From a virus, in IMG/VR virus record IMGVR_UViG_3300019487_000084, positions 1-27,735 of that record: a stretch of DNA of 27,735 nt; one strand, written 5' to 3'. Positions within the stretch are counted from its first letter, which is position 1. Each line of letters begins with the position of its first letter. This document shows positions 16,150-22,007 of this stretch, piece after piece. Below the pieces are notes generated by a model. That model saw nothing but the letters and a program-made list of their open reading frames with translations. It ran no database searches and was not told the DNA's origin. The translations under genes were made by a program, and so were the position numbers.

Positions 16150-16271
16150 CGATGGCGTCTCCCTTTTCGGCAACGGCAGGGTCGATTGTGTTGGTGGCTG
16201 GACTCCTGGGGAAACGGGCAGCAGCCCGTGCTACCGGCCTCCTCGCTCGTGTCGAAAATTGACCGTCGCAT
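16146..16271 (-). CDS. 41-residue Cys/Arg-rich microprotein
   Basis: A short gene with an excellent AAGGAGG placed five bases before ATG 16271 and a GTGA overlap with the metallophosphoesterase. The product has GCCPFPQESS and ends in CRCRKGRRHR, with four cysteines and a strongly basic tail. It may bind metal or nucleic acid, or act mainly as a leader that couples translation of the enzyme. No family is recognised. Confidence 0.5.
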   Translation of the reverse strand: MRRSIFDTSEEAGSTGCCPFPQESSHQHNRPCRCRKGRRHR

Positions 16272-16457
16272 GGCGGCCTCCTTCAGGAACGGGGTTATTA
16301 TGCCGTAGGTCGGTTTAGTCCGCTACCTTTCTCACCCAGCTCGAGCAAGCGCGCCACGACGTGGCGCCTGTTCTCCGGTTAGAGTTGTTGCTTCGAAATG
16401 CCAGAGCATGCGCAGCTCGTCTTCCCGTCCTGCTCGGCCTTGCTCTGGATCAGGCTG
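16272..16457 (-). other. 186-base gap without a convincing gene
   Basis: No ORF with a good start site was found here. In frame with the upstream membrane microprotein, past its TGA, the sequence stays open for 41 codons (to 16332) and contains EDELRMLWHFEATTLTGEQ. The stop context is TGA-C, which is prone to read-through. A strong hairpin lies inside this stretch. Confidence 0.4.
16351..16367. promoter_or_regulatory. 7-bp perfect hairpin
   Basis: GCGCCAC and GTGGCGC form a perfect stem around a three-base loop. No T-run follows on either strand, so intrinsic termination is unlikely. It could be an RNA-processing or attenuation element upstream of the microprotein-metallophosphoesterase pair. 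Confidence 0.4.
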
Positions 16458-16610
16458 TCAGTCATCGTCGTCATCGTCGTCGATTTGAAAGACGAAGAAC
16501 ACCGCGAAACAGATTGCTCCGAATCCCGTCCACTGCCAGTCGTGGATGATCAGGTATACACCTGACCACACGAAGGCAGCGGCAGCAATGGCGAGCGCAA
16601 TGGATCTCAT
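16458..16610 (-). CDS. 50-residue membrane microprotein with poly-Asp C-terminus
   Basis: Two hydrophobic segments (about 4-22, IALAIAAAAFVWSGVYLI, and about 29-43, TGFGAICFAVFFVFQ) are joined by HDWQW, followed by seven aspartates at the C-terminus. It is a likely small inner-membrane protein. The ATG overlaps the previous stop by ATGA. A host-membrane effect such as holin-like activity or exclusion is conceivable from topology alone. The stop is TGA followed by C. Confidence 0.65.
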   Translation of the reverse strand: MRSIALAIAAAAFVWSGVYLIIHDWQWTGFGAICFAVFFVFQIDDDDDDD

Positions 16611-16837
16611 AGCTGCGCGATTCGTCGGTGTCCGTTGATACGGCGCGAACGCTTCTGCATCGCCAGGCGCGACCGACGAAGCCGACGGTACCGAGTTAGT
16701 GTCGTACCGCGATCGAGCCAGGACTGGTCTCGGTTATCTTCCTTCTTCTTGCCGAAGAGTTGAGACAAGGACAGCATTGGCTTGCGGTCGTCCTTGATGC
16801 GCATGAGCGATGCAATGGCTCCGAGCATACGCTTCAT
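16607..16837 (-). CDS. Unknown basic 76-residue protein
   Basis: Starts at ATG 16837 with AAGGAGG upstream; a longer open frame before it is not supported. The N-terminus is amphipathic (MKRMLGAIASLMRI), then DDRKPMLSLSQLFGKKKED and a long Arg-rich tail. It overlaps both neighbours by ATGA. It could be a small membrane-associated or nucleic-acid-binding protein; no family is recognised. Confidence 0.6.
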   Translation of the reverse strand: MKRMLGAIASLMRIKDDRKPMLSLSQLFGKKKEDNRDQSWLDRGTTLTRYRRLRRSRLAMQKRSRRINGHRRIAQL

Positions 16838-17082
16838 CGTTTCCTCCTTCGTCTCTTGCGGGCTGGTCCATGAATAGCTTCGCACCACCTTCGGTTCGTC
16901 TCGCCTCCGGCCTCAGCACCACCGGACATGTAGTTCCCCTCCCCAACTCTTATATCATCCGATCCGGATCTAGCTGGTGCGTGAGATTCGCAGTAACGCA
17001 CCTCGAGGATTTCAGTGAATGGGTCAGCGTCGGGTTCGCACCCGGGGCAGTAGGACCTGGCGACGATCGGTGAGTCGTCCAT
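16834..17082 (-). CDS. Small Cys/His phage protein (CPGCEP...YCESH...AEAGG.TNR.WC)
   Basis: An 82-residue protein with CPGCEPD (about 12-18), RYCESHAP (about 29-36) and then YMSGGAEAGGETNRRWC, ending in PARKRRRRKR. The spacing of Cys and His suggests a metal-binding fold, and the SGxAEAGGxxNRxWC block is a pattern I have met in small phage proteins. It starts at ATG 17082 with GAGG upstream. Its last codons encode the AAGGAGG that serves the next gene. An internal ATG with a very strong GGGGAGGGG lies before the SGGAEAGG block, so a second, shorter product is possible. Confidence 0.65.
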   Translation of the reverse strand: MDDSPIVARSYCPGCEPDADPFTEILEVRYCESHAPARSGSDDIRVGEGNYMSGGAEAGGETNRRWCEAIHGPARKRRRRKR

Positions 17083-17299
17083 GTCGTCCTCGCTTGGCTC
17101 TGGTCAATACCGTTGCTCGCCAGAGCACCCGCTGTGCTACCCGAACAGCCTCGACAGGAGTCACTTGAGGGTCAGTATCATAATAGCATCCCCGGATATT
17201 GAGAGTAACGGCATAGGTCCGAGGCTTGCTATACGCGCGGAAGCACCACAAACCAATGAAGTGCTTGCCGAGCTGAGTCAGGTCTACAGCACTAACCAT
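17024..17299 (-). CDS. Unknown 91-residue protein
   Basis: Contains LGKHFIGLWCFRAYSK and a YAVTLNIRGCYYDTD strand region, then a helical VEAVRVAQRVLWRATVL and a basic tail. It overlaps the next gene by 59 bases in another frame and the previous gene by 16 bases. The start site is weak, so the exact start and end are uncertain, but the folded-looking first 70 residues support a real gene. Confidence 0.5.
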   Translation of the reverse strand: MVSAVDLTQLGKHFIGLWCFRAYSKPRTYAVTLNIRGCYYDTDPQVTPVEAVRVAQRVLWRATVLTRAKRGRHGRLTDRRQVLLPRVRTRR

Positions 17300-17508
17300 G
17301 TCATGATTCCCGAGACGACCCCCACACCTGCACCAATAAAGGTCGCGAACACCACCGACCTGCGACGGTCATGCCGAATCGCTACCTGACAGCGTAGGCG
17401 TGCCACGACTTCTATTCGCGCCGCGAGAACCTGTGAATTGATCCGCCGCAGGGATCCGAACTCACGAATGGTCTCTTCGATGACAGGCTCGACCCAGCTC
17501 CGCTTCAT
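17284..17508 (-). CDS. Tail-anchored membrane microprotein
   Basis: A 74-residue protein with a charged helical N-terminal part (VEPVIEETIREFGSLRRINS) and one C-terminal transmembrane segment (VVFATFIGAGVGVVSGIMTW). The ATG at 17508 overlaps the preceding stop by ATGA and has GGAGG upstream. It follows the lipoprotein and a small helical gene, so a role at the cell envelope is likely. Confidence 0.6.
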   Translation of the reverse strand: MKRSWVEPVIEETIREFGSLRRINSQVLAARIEVVARLRCQVAIRHDRRRSVVFATFIGAGVGVVSGIMTWLVL

Positions 17509-17645
17509 GACGCTAGCCTCCGGATCTCATCGAGGGTCTTGACGTGGTTGAATAGATCGGGACGCTCTACCGCAGCTAGCCGAGCCGCCTCGAGGTAACG
17601 CTTGGCCTCGATCAGCTTAAGCCAACTGCGGTAGATATCAGTCAC
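17505..17645 (-). CDS. 46-residue helical microprotein
   Basis: Starts at GTG 17645, overlapping the lipoprotein stop by GTGA, and ends by ATGA with the next gene. The product is mostly helical (YRSWLKLIEAKRYLEAARLA, then FNHVKTLDEIRRL) with a TPR-like feel to the first half. A longer open frame upstream overlaps the lipoprotein gene and is rejected. Function unknown. Confidence 0.6.
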   Translation of the reverse strand: MTDIYRSWLKLIEAKRYLEAARLAAVERPDLFNHVKTLDEIRRLAS

Positions 17646-18139
17646 TGGAGCTTGAACTGTGACGTGACCAGACGAGGCTCGGAATAGACCGGTCGGACGT
17701 CCTTGCCATTTGGATCTTTGCACATGACCCAGCTTCCCTCAGCTGTACCTGGCGAGAACAATCCGTTCGGATCGGCCTGCGGTAGGATCGCATAGCCGAC
17801 ATTGGCACGATAGTCCTCGATCTTCTGGGGGTTGGTGAACTGGGTCGAGTAGGGAATCGGGTACCCGATCGAGTCGCACAAGAAAACCAACCTTCCCGAC
17901 AGTTCAGCGAAGGTGTAGGTATAGGTGGTCAAGCCTGTCTGGTCTCGCATCTCGAGAATGTCTTTGAGCAGCTTGCGCTCACGGAAATTCTTGATTGCGG
18001 GCATGCCGACTTTGGAGGAGCCTTCAGACAGCGCGCGTTCCTGCTGTCGTTGCTGTGTCTGGTCACTGGTAGGTTGATATTCCGTGCAACCAGCCAGCAC
18101 CAGAAACAGGACTCCGATGCACAACCATCGCTTCATCAT
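17642..18139 (-). CDS. Phage-encoded lipoprotein
   Basis: A 165-residue secreted lipoprotein. Residues 1-18 form a signal peptide ending in the lipobox LAGC (C18 lipidated), followed by T at +2, which predicts outer-membrane sorting. The mature part has NFRERKLLKDILEMRD, YTYTFAELSGRLVFLCDSIG, YSTQFTNPQK and LPQADPNGLFSP. I recognise this combination from hypothetical phage proteins but know no function. It follows a single-pass inner-membrane protein, so an envelope role such as superinfection exclusion or lysis assistance is plausible. Start is ATG 18139, with a second ATG directly after it. Confidence 0.75.
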   Translation of the reverse strand: MMKRWLCIGVLFLVLAGCTEYQPTSDQTQQRQQERALSEGSSKVGMPAIKNFRERKLLKDILEMRDQTGLTTYTYTFAELSGRLVFLCDSIGYPIPYSTQFTNPQKIEDYRANVGYAILPQADPNGLFSPGTAEGSWVMCKDPNGKDVRPVYSEPRLVTSQFKLQ

Positions 18140-18163
18140 GGCTTCCCTCCTCAGATTGTGTGC

Positions 18164-18538
18164 TTATCTTGATTTCGCCGGCTTCGCCTCGTACTCGTCC
18201 GGGTCGGACAGAACCCGAACGTTGCGCAGGTCGGCAACGAAGGCGCGCAGGTCCGGCGGCAGACGGTCGAGATCGTAATGCGCCGTTCGATGTAGCATGA
18301 TGCTAGTCAGCGCCTCCTTGTGCGCCGGTGAGGCTTTGACGTAGTCAAGACGCATGGCCTGGAGTTCCTGGATCATACCGTCGTTGTAGGCCTGCGACTG
18401 CTTGAAGGTGTCGTGCCTGACCTGCTCGTACTTCGGAGAGAAAACTTTGTAGAGGAAGAAATGAATACCCTGACCCAATGCGAGCACGATGGCGAGCCCG
18501 AGCAATCCGATCCCTACAAGCCCGAGAACCTTTCTCAT
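18164..18538 (-). CDS. Single-pass inner-membrane protein
   Basis: A 124-residue protein with one N-terminal transmembrane helix (about 5-30, VLGLVGIGLLGLAIVLALGQ) and a soluble part, FSPKYEQVRHDTFKQSQAYN and then LHRTAHYDLDRLPPDLRAFV. The soluble part is helical. A strong GGGAGGGG precedes ATG 18538. It lies just before the lipoprotein, and the two may work across the envelope; they do not overlap as classical Rz/Rz1 spanins do. Confidence 0.7.
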   Translation of the reverse strand: MRKVLGLVGIGLLGLAIVLALGQGIHFFLYKVFSPKYEQVRHDTFKQSQAYNDGMIQELQAMRLDYVKASPAHKEALTSIMLHRTAHYDLDRLPPDLRAFVADLRNVRVLSDPDEYEAKPAKSR

Positions 18539-18556
18539 GATGGCTCCCCTCCCTAA

Positions 18557-18565
18557 GTTATATCA
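18557..18565 (-). promoter_or_regulatory. TGATATAAC element (possible extended -10)
   Basis: TGATATAAC matches an extended -10 (TGnTATAAT) at all but the last base and lies just before the ribosome-binding site of the membrane protein gene. Identical or near-identical copies occur at 19794-19802, 16949-16957 (ending G) and 22002-22010 (TATACC). No clear -35 is seen. The TGA here is also the stop of the zinc-ribbon gene. Confidence 0.3.
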
Positions 18566-18700
18566 TGGGTCCGAGCAGTCTCTCATATAGCCGCAGTTGG
18601 GACAGACGATCTTACAATGGCGGCCGGTCATGACGTGACCGCACCGCTCACAGGTGATTGACTCGTCCGTACTCTTCGACGCAGTCGAGGACGCTGTCAT
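18563..18700 (-). CDS. Zinc-ribbon microprotein ending CPNCGYMRDCSDP
   Basis: A 45-residue protein with CERCGHVMTG, HCKIVCPNCGYMRDCSDP at its end, and two CxxC knuckles plus extra Cys and His. This C-terminal pattern is familiar from small phage zinc ribbons. The start is uncertain: ATG 18700 has no clear ribosome-binding site, and the upstream part of the frame overlaps another small ORF. Coupled translation from that ORF is possible. Confidence 0.55.
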   Translation of the reverse strand: MTASSTASKSTDESITCERCGHVMTGRHCKIVCPNCGYMRDCSDP

Positions 18701-18806
18701 GCTGACAGGAGGTGTGCTCGTGCTTGAGCCAGTGATCGAAGGCGCGGTAGGCCATGGCCATGGCATCGGGTCCGATAGGAAAGACTGGCTCTGCGAATGG
18801 GATCAT
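18648..18806 (-). CDS. 52-residue microprotein overlapping the zinc ribbon
   Basis: Starts at ATG 18806 and reads FAEPVFPIGPDAMAMAYRAF, then DHWLKHEHTSCQHDSVLDCV, with a helical, His/Cys-containing second half. It overlaps the following zinc-ribbon gene by 53 bases in a different frame. The start site is weak (AAGAG). The balanced amino-acid composition suggests a real gene, and a frameshift joining it to the zinc ribbon cannot be excluded. Confidence 0.45.
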   Translation of the reverse strand: MIPFAEPVFPIGPDAMAMAYRAFDHWLKHEHTSCQHDSVLDCVEEYGRVNHL

Positions 18807-18818
18807 CACAGTAAGCTC

Positions 18819-19079
18819 TTAAGCCTCTTGGCACAACCGATACACAGCCGGACCTGCATTGATGAGCTGTTTTGGACCCAGCTCAATGATCCTCATGATC
18901 GGGGTGTCAGTTCCACAAGCCTGGCACCGACCTTCCCAGGTGCTGTTCCCATAACGAACTGAGATGTGGTCGGGGTGACAGGATTCGGACCTGCGACCTC
19001 CCGCTCCCAAAGCGGGCGCTCTGCCAGACTGAGCTACACCCCGATGAGATCTCTTCACACGACGTCGCTTCACCGACAT
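18819..19079 (-). CDS. Open frame running through tRNA-Pro, with a CQACG C-terminal part
   Basis: The frame opens at ATG 19079, crosses the whole tRNA-Pro gene without a stop, and continues for about 48 residues: YGNSTWEGRCQACGTD, then ELGPKQLINAGPAVYRLC. The C-terminal part looks like a small zinc-binding protein, but there is no ATG, GTG or TTG in frame between the tRNA 3' end and that part. It either begins inside or upstream of the tRNA, uses a rare start, or is a remnant. Confidence 0.3.
   Translation of the reverse strand: MSVKRRRVKRSHRGVAQSGRAPALGAGGRRSESCHPDHISVRYGNSTWEGRCQACGTDTPIMRIIELGPKQLINAGPAVYRLCQEA
18967..19043 (-). tRNA. tRNA-Pro (anticodon TGG)
   Basis: A full 77-base cloverleaf with CCA encoded. 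The acceptor stem CGGGGTG/CACCCCG is perfect, and its C1-G72 pair is typical of bacterial tRNA-Pro. The D-stem is GCTC/GAGC, the anticodon stem is CCCGC/GCGGG with loop TTTGGGA, and the discriminator is A. The T-loop reads TCCGAAT, so position 55 is C in place of the almost universal T. Confidence 0.92.
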
Positions 19080-19213
19080 ACTTCGTTCCCCCTACAGAGC
19101 TGAAGCGCTGGTGCCAGGTTCGACTTGGTCGTCGAGACTGCCTGGCAGATATACCCTCCTATGATGAACGTGGTGATTACCACAACCGCGATGACGATCT
19201 CTTTCAGTCGCAT
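19070..19213 (-). CDS. 47-residue membrane microprotein
   Basis: Begins at ATG 19213, two bases after the stop of the upstream gene. An N-terminal transmembrane segment (IVIAVVVITTFIIGGYIC) is followed by a short soluble tail with three cysteines and SNLAPALQLCRG. It ends 27 bases before the tRNA-Pro. It is probably a small inner-membrane or secreted peptide. No family is recognised. Confidence 0.55.
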   Translation of the reverse strand: MRLKEIVIAVVVITTFIIGGYICQAVSTTKSNLAPALQLCRGNEVCR

Positions 19214-19215
19214 GA

Positions 19216-19593
19216 TCAATGTCCTTCTTGAAGCTCGCGACTACTTTCGACCCACTGATTGGCGAGCTCTGCAATATGATCTCGCAGCTCTCCAGAAGTC
19301 CGATGCGCTGCCGTCTTCCGAGGTCCTCGGGCTGCCGGTCTGGTCGTTGAGGGAACCCAGATGAACAGCTTCGCAGTTCCCCTCTTTCCTCTGATCGCAA
19401 TGGAGTCAATACCGCGTTTGCGCATGGCGCAGCGCAGCGCCTTCGCTGCCAGTCGCTTGGCTCGGGGATGAGAGAGCTGGACGCCGGCTTGCTGACCAGC
19501 CTTCAGAGCCTTCACAATGGTCTCGAGCATGTCTGGTGCAAAAAGCTCCTGCTCCTTCGTCTTCTCGATCCAGATTTTGACGACCCTATCCAT
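19216..19593 (-). CDS. Unknown 125-residue protein
   Basis: A soluble protein with an amphipathic start (VVKIWIEKTKEQELFAPDML), a helical MLETIVKALKAGQQAGV segment, a basic middle (RAKRLAAKALRCAMRKRG) and a short beta stretch GTAKLFIWVPS, then a helical C-terminus. It is preceded by an AGAGG site in the last codons of the upstream gene. It may be a small regulatory or nucleic-acid-binding protein; family not recognised. Confidence 0.6.
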   Translation of the reverse strand: MDRVVKIWIEKTKEQELFAPDMLETIVKALKAGQQAGVQLSHPRAKRLAAKALRCAMRKRGIDSIAIRGKRGTAKLFIWVPSTTRPAARGPRKTAAHRTSGELRDHIAELANQWVESSRELQEGH

Positions 19594-19599
19594 AAGGCT

Positions 19600-19788
19600 C
19601 TACCTCTCCTCGTACATTGCTGGGAGGTGTTCGCCGCATTCGCTACATGTGATCTTGAAGACATCCCACTCCCGATCAAAGGTTACTCGAGGCGCTGCCA
19701 TGAGACGGCGGTCGGGGTGTTTGACAGCGCAGAGGAGAACGTCCTGGCCGTTGATCTCAATGATCGGATGCAGGCTGTCGATACCCAT
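19600..19788 (-). CDS. Small protein with CSECG motif
   Basis: A 62-residue protein: HPIIEINGQDVLLCAVKHPD in the first half and FKITCSECGEHLPAMYEER at the end. The CxxCxxH arrangement suggests metal binding, possibly with the Cys and His in the first half. A TGATATAAC element lies six bases before its ATG, leaving no room for a normal leader. It comes directly after the phosphoribosyltransferase gene. Confidence 0.6.
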   Translation of the reverse strand: MGIDSLHPIIEINGQDVLLCAVKHPDRRLMAAPRVTFDREWDVFKITCSECGEHLPAMYEER

Positions 19789-19806
19789 GCCTGGTTATAT
19801 CACCGT

Positions 19807-20271
19807 CTAGGCGAAGAAACCGTGTAGAGACCACATCGGAGTGACCCAGGCAGGTACCTGACCACGTGCAAACACAACAATCCCTTTGGCTTCCCGGCCA
19901 GCGCGCTGTTGTTCCATGCTGGCGCCGGTCGTCAAGACATCATCGACGATAAGCAAACCGCCTTCAGATCGGCGGTAGCGCTCAAGCTGCTCTGCCAGCC
20001 GAAGGCCTCCGCGGGGTACTCCCTCAACAGCTTGGAAGGCGAGGCGTCTGCCGATGATGCGAGCCAACGTAGCCCAGTCCTGATCGATGAAGGCATCGCA
20101 ATTCAGCTTCCAGAATGACTTGCTGCCAGAATGCAGCGTGAAGTCGTCCTGTTGAAAAACGTTGCCTGAATTGAGTCCGTTCAACAGTAATCGAACAGCC
20201 CGCACCTCTCGGTTAGACCGGCAAGCACCCTGCGCAGCCAGCGCATTGTGAATGTCCTGATCTGTGATCAT
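19807..20271 (-). CDS. Phosphoribosyltransferase-like protein
   Basis: A 154-residue type I PRTase fold. The PRPP-binding motif is LLIVDDVLTTGASM (106-119), and GVPRGGLRLAEQL (84-96) supplies the flexible-loop/PPi region. FWKLNCDAF and FARGQVPAWVTPMWSLH complete a pattern like orotate phosphoribosyltransferases of phages. The enzyme class transfers ribose-5-phosphate from PRPP to a base; the base is not known here. It starts by ATGA overlap with a HTH protein gene. Confidence 0.75.
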   Translation of the reverse strand: MITDQDIHNALAAQGACRSNREVRAVRLLLNGLNSGNVFQQDDFTLHSGSKSFWKLNCDAFIDQDWATLARIIGRRLAFQAVEGVPRGGLRLAEQLERYRRSEGGLLIVDDVLTTGASMEQQRAGREAKGIVVFARGQVPAWVTPMWSLHGFFA

Positions 20272-20534
20272 GACCTAGACCACCGTCCTTTCTGGTTCTT
20301 CATTGGTGGAGGATGGTACCGAACGCCATACGCTGGCACCCGAACGAGGTCTCGTAGCAGACGCGCCAATCTCGAAGCTGGTACACCAGCCTTCGATGCC
20401 ACTTCGTTAAGAGTTCTAGGAGTCTCATTCAGCGCTGCAAAGGCTCGCCGACGATCCTCGATCAGACCGGCGACTGTCTCTTTGCTCTGCTTGCGTGTCG
20501 GTCTGAGCGTAATATCTGATCCGGCGCCGATCAT
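20268..20534 (-). CDS. Winged-helix/HTH-like protein
   Basis: An 88-residue protein. RTLNEVASKAGVPASRLARL (about 40-59) reads as a helix-turn-helix, followed by VRVPAYGVRYHPPP as a possible wing. The first 35 residues are basic and helical. It overlaps both neighbours by ATGA, including the phosphoribosyltransferase downstream. It could regulate the local genes or modify a host regulator. DNA binding is inferred from the pattern. Confidence 0.6.
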   Translation of the reverse strand: MIGAGSDITLRPTRKQSKETVAGLIEDRRRAFAALNETPRTLNEVASKAGVPASRLARLLRDLVRVPAYGVRYHPPPMKNQKGRWSRS

Positions 20535-20806
20535 ATCGTCGCTGCTCTGACTTCCGCCTCGAGCAGCAGGCGTCGAGTGCGTTCGAGGGAAAGCAGGTCC
20601 ATCGTCATCTCAGGAATCTTGGCTGCCTCGATCTTCGCAGCCTCCAGCTTGAGCCTGGTCGATTCGATCAGCGCATCGAATGGCCACGCCTCAAGACGCT
20701 TGACCAAGTCATCTACCTCGATCGGTAGTATCTGGTCATTCAGTGCGCAACCGGCTGTGATGCCATTGCTATCCATCCACCCCAGAACTAACTCTCTTGC
20801 CGTCAT
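20531..20806 (-). CDS. Unknown helical 91-residue protein
   Basis: Begins with MTARELVLGWMDSNG and continues with LPIEVDDLVKRLEAWPFDAL and a long helix (ESTRLKLEAAKIEAAKIPEM). It overlaps both neighbours by ATGA. It is predicted soluble and helical, perhaps coiled coil in the second half. No family is recognised. Confidence 0.6.
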   Translation of the reverse strand: MTARELVLGWMDSNGITAGCALNDQILPIEVDDLVKRLEAWPFDALIESTRLKLEAAKIEAAKIPEMTMDLLSLERTRRLLLEAEVRAATI

Positions 20807-21207
20807 GCTGGGTCTCCCCCGTCTTCATGCTCGCGACCTTCCAGACACCACATACAGACACCCGTCTGGTCACTGAAGTCTCGAACCGTTGCGCAATAGA
20901 CATGCTTGGCCAGCGCAGGACCAAGGCAATCGACATACCAGAGGTGGTCCTGGTAAGTCGCTTTCTGAACCTTCTTGCAGGTCCGGGAGTTCGATGCCAT
21001 CTCCCAGAACAGCTTGAAGAGAGCTGCCTGGTAGAGCGCGCGCTGCGCAAGCAGCTCCCGGATAAGAGGTTTGTTGTCCTTAAGAAGCTTGCGCAACTCT
21101 TCGGTCATCGTCCCCGATTCAGACTTGATTGAGATTTTGCCATCGCGCAAGGGACGCAGGTCAGCTCCCCGCTCCAGCAGATGCAGCACTGCCGCGGCTG
21201 GTGTCAT
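20803..21207 (-). CDS. TubC N-terminal-like docking-domain protein
   Basis: A 134-residue protein. Residues 1-55 (AVLHLLERGADLRPLRDGKI, then TMTEELRKLLKDNKPLIREL) resemble the TubC N-terminal docking domain found in mobile-element proteins. The C-terminal part has CKKVQKATYQDHLWYVDC and CMWCLEGREHEDG, so metal binding is possible. ATG 21207 has a very strong GGGAGGAAGGAC. A TGATAAGAT motif lies upstream. Partner unknown. Confidence 0.6.
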   Translation of the reverse strand: MTPAAAVLHLLERGADLRPLRDGKISIKSESGTMTEELRKLLKDNKPLIRELLAQRALYQAALFKLFWEMASNSRTCKKVQKATYQDHLWYVDCLGPALAKHVYCATVRDFSDQTGVCMWCLEGREHEDGGDPA

Positions 21208-21253
21208 GTCCTTCCTCCCTACTTATCTTATCACTAGAACAGGCCGTAGAAAG

Positions 21254-21979
21254 TCACTTTACCCTCCCTTTGCCGTGACCGGCGCGTGCTGAGATGAACT
21301 GTCGCTTGAGCCATCGCTGCGCCTCGAAGTCGTGGTCGGGAGCCTGGCGACGCGAGCTGTGACAGAGGTCCTTGAGCTGCTTGCGGCATTCTTCGAGGCG
21401 CGACAGCCGACCTCGCAGCTTGTGCATCAGCCGACGCTCCTTGAAGTTCGTCGCGTGCTCTTCCTTCATCCGGTCCATGAGCTTGAAAGCGCGCAGGGCG
21501 AGCTGAATGGTCCTGACCTGACCTTGCCACTCCAGCTTCAGCTTGATCAGGTCTCGCCGAACAGCTAGCCACTTGAAGACACCGCGACGGAGCAGAACGT
21601 CATACACGAAGTCCGGGTCGACCTCTGGGTAGCGATCGCAAATATCCTTGACCACATATGTGACCTTGTTCTGGCGCTCGTTGTCGAGCGCTTGCTTGCG
21701 CTGCTTGGGACAGCGATCGCTGTGCAGCAGAAGTTCCGACACCGGATATCCGTCAGGTGTCATCTCACAGACGCATTCGAAGGGTTTGAGATTGACCCAC
21801 TCGATATGGTAGAAGCGAACGCTCTCCGTCCCTTCCTCGGACCGGACGACAGCCAAACCGTCACCGACCGAGTCCAGCGCGCAATACTTCCAGGCGTCCC
21901 GCTTCGTGAATCGAAATAGACAATCGACACCGGACCGCATCCATGCGGGGATTGTCAGCCCGCCTCCCGTGGTCGTCAT
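21254..21979 (-). CDS. Unknown 241-residue protein
   Basis: ATG 21979 is chosen because AAGGAGG lies seven bases before it; an ATG seven codons upstream lacks this. The first 75 residues are beta-rich (GVDCLFRFTKRDAWKYCALD, ESVRFYHIEWVNLKPFECVC), and the rest is helical, Lys/Arg-rich and ends basic (ARAGHGKGRVK). It follows the large terminase gene. A nucleic-acid-binding or packaging-accessory role is conceivable; no family is recognised. Confidence 0.6.
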   Translation of the reverse strand: MTTTGGGLTIPAWMRSGVDCLFRFTKRDAWKYCALDSVGDGLAVVRSEEGTESVRFYHIEWVNLKPFECVCEMTPDGYPVSELLLHSDRCPKQRKQALDNERQNKVTYVVKDICDRYPEVDPDFVYDVLLRRGVFKWLAVRRDLIKLKLEWQGQVRTIQLALRAFKLMDRMKEEHATNFKERRLMHKLRGRLSRLEECRKQLKDLCHSSRRQAPDHDFEAQRWLKRQFISARAGHGKGRVK

Positions 21980-22007
21980 GGTTTTCCTCCTTTCATGCAT
22001 TGGTATA

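Noticed and set aside
17642-18538. Classical Rz/Rz1 spanin pair
   Set aside because: The membrane protein and lipoprotein genes do not overlap, and the lipoprotein is much larger than known outer-membrane spanins. No endolysin or holin gene is adjacent.
21234-21572. A 112-codon minus-strand frame inside the 241-residue protein gene
   Set aside because: It overlaps the longer gene out of frame, is very Arg/Ala/Gln-rich, and lacks a start site.
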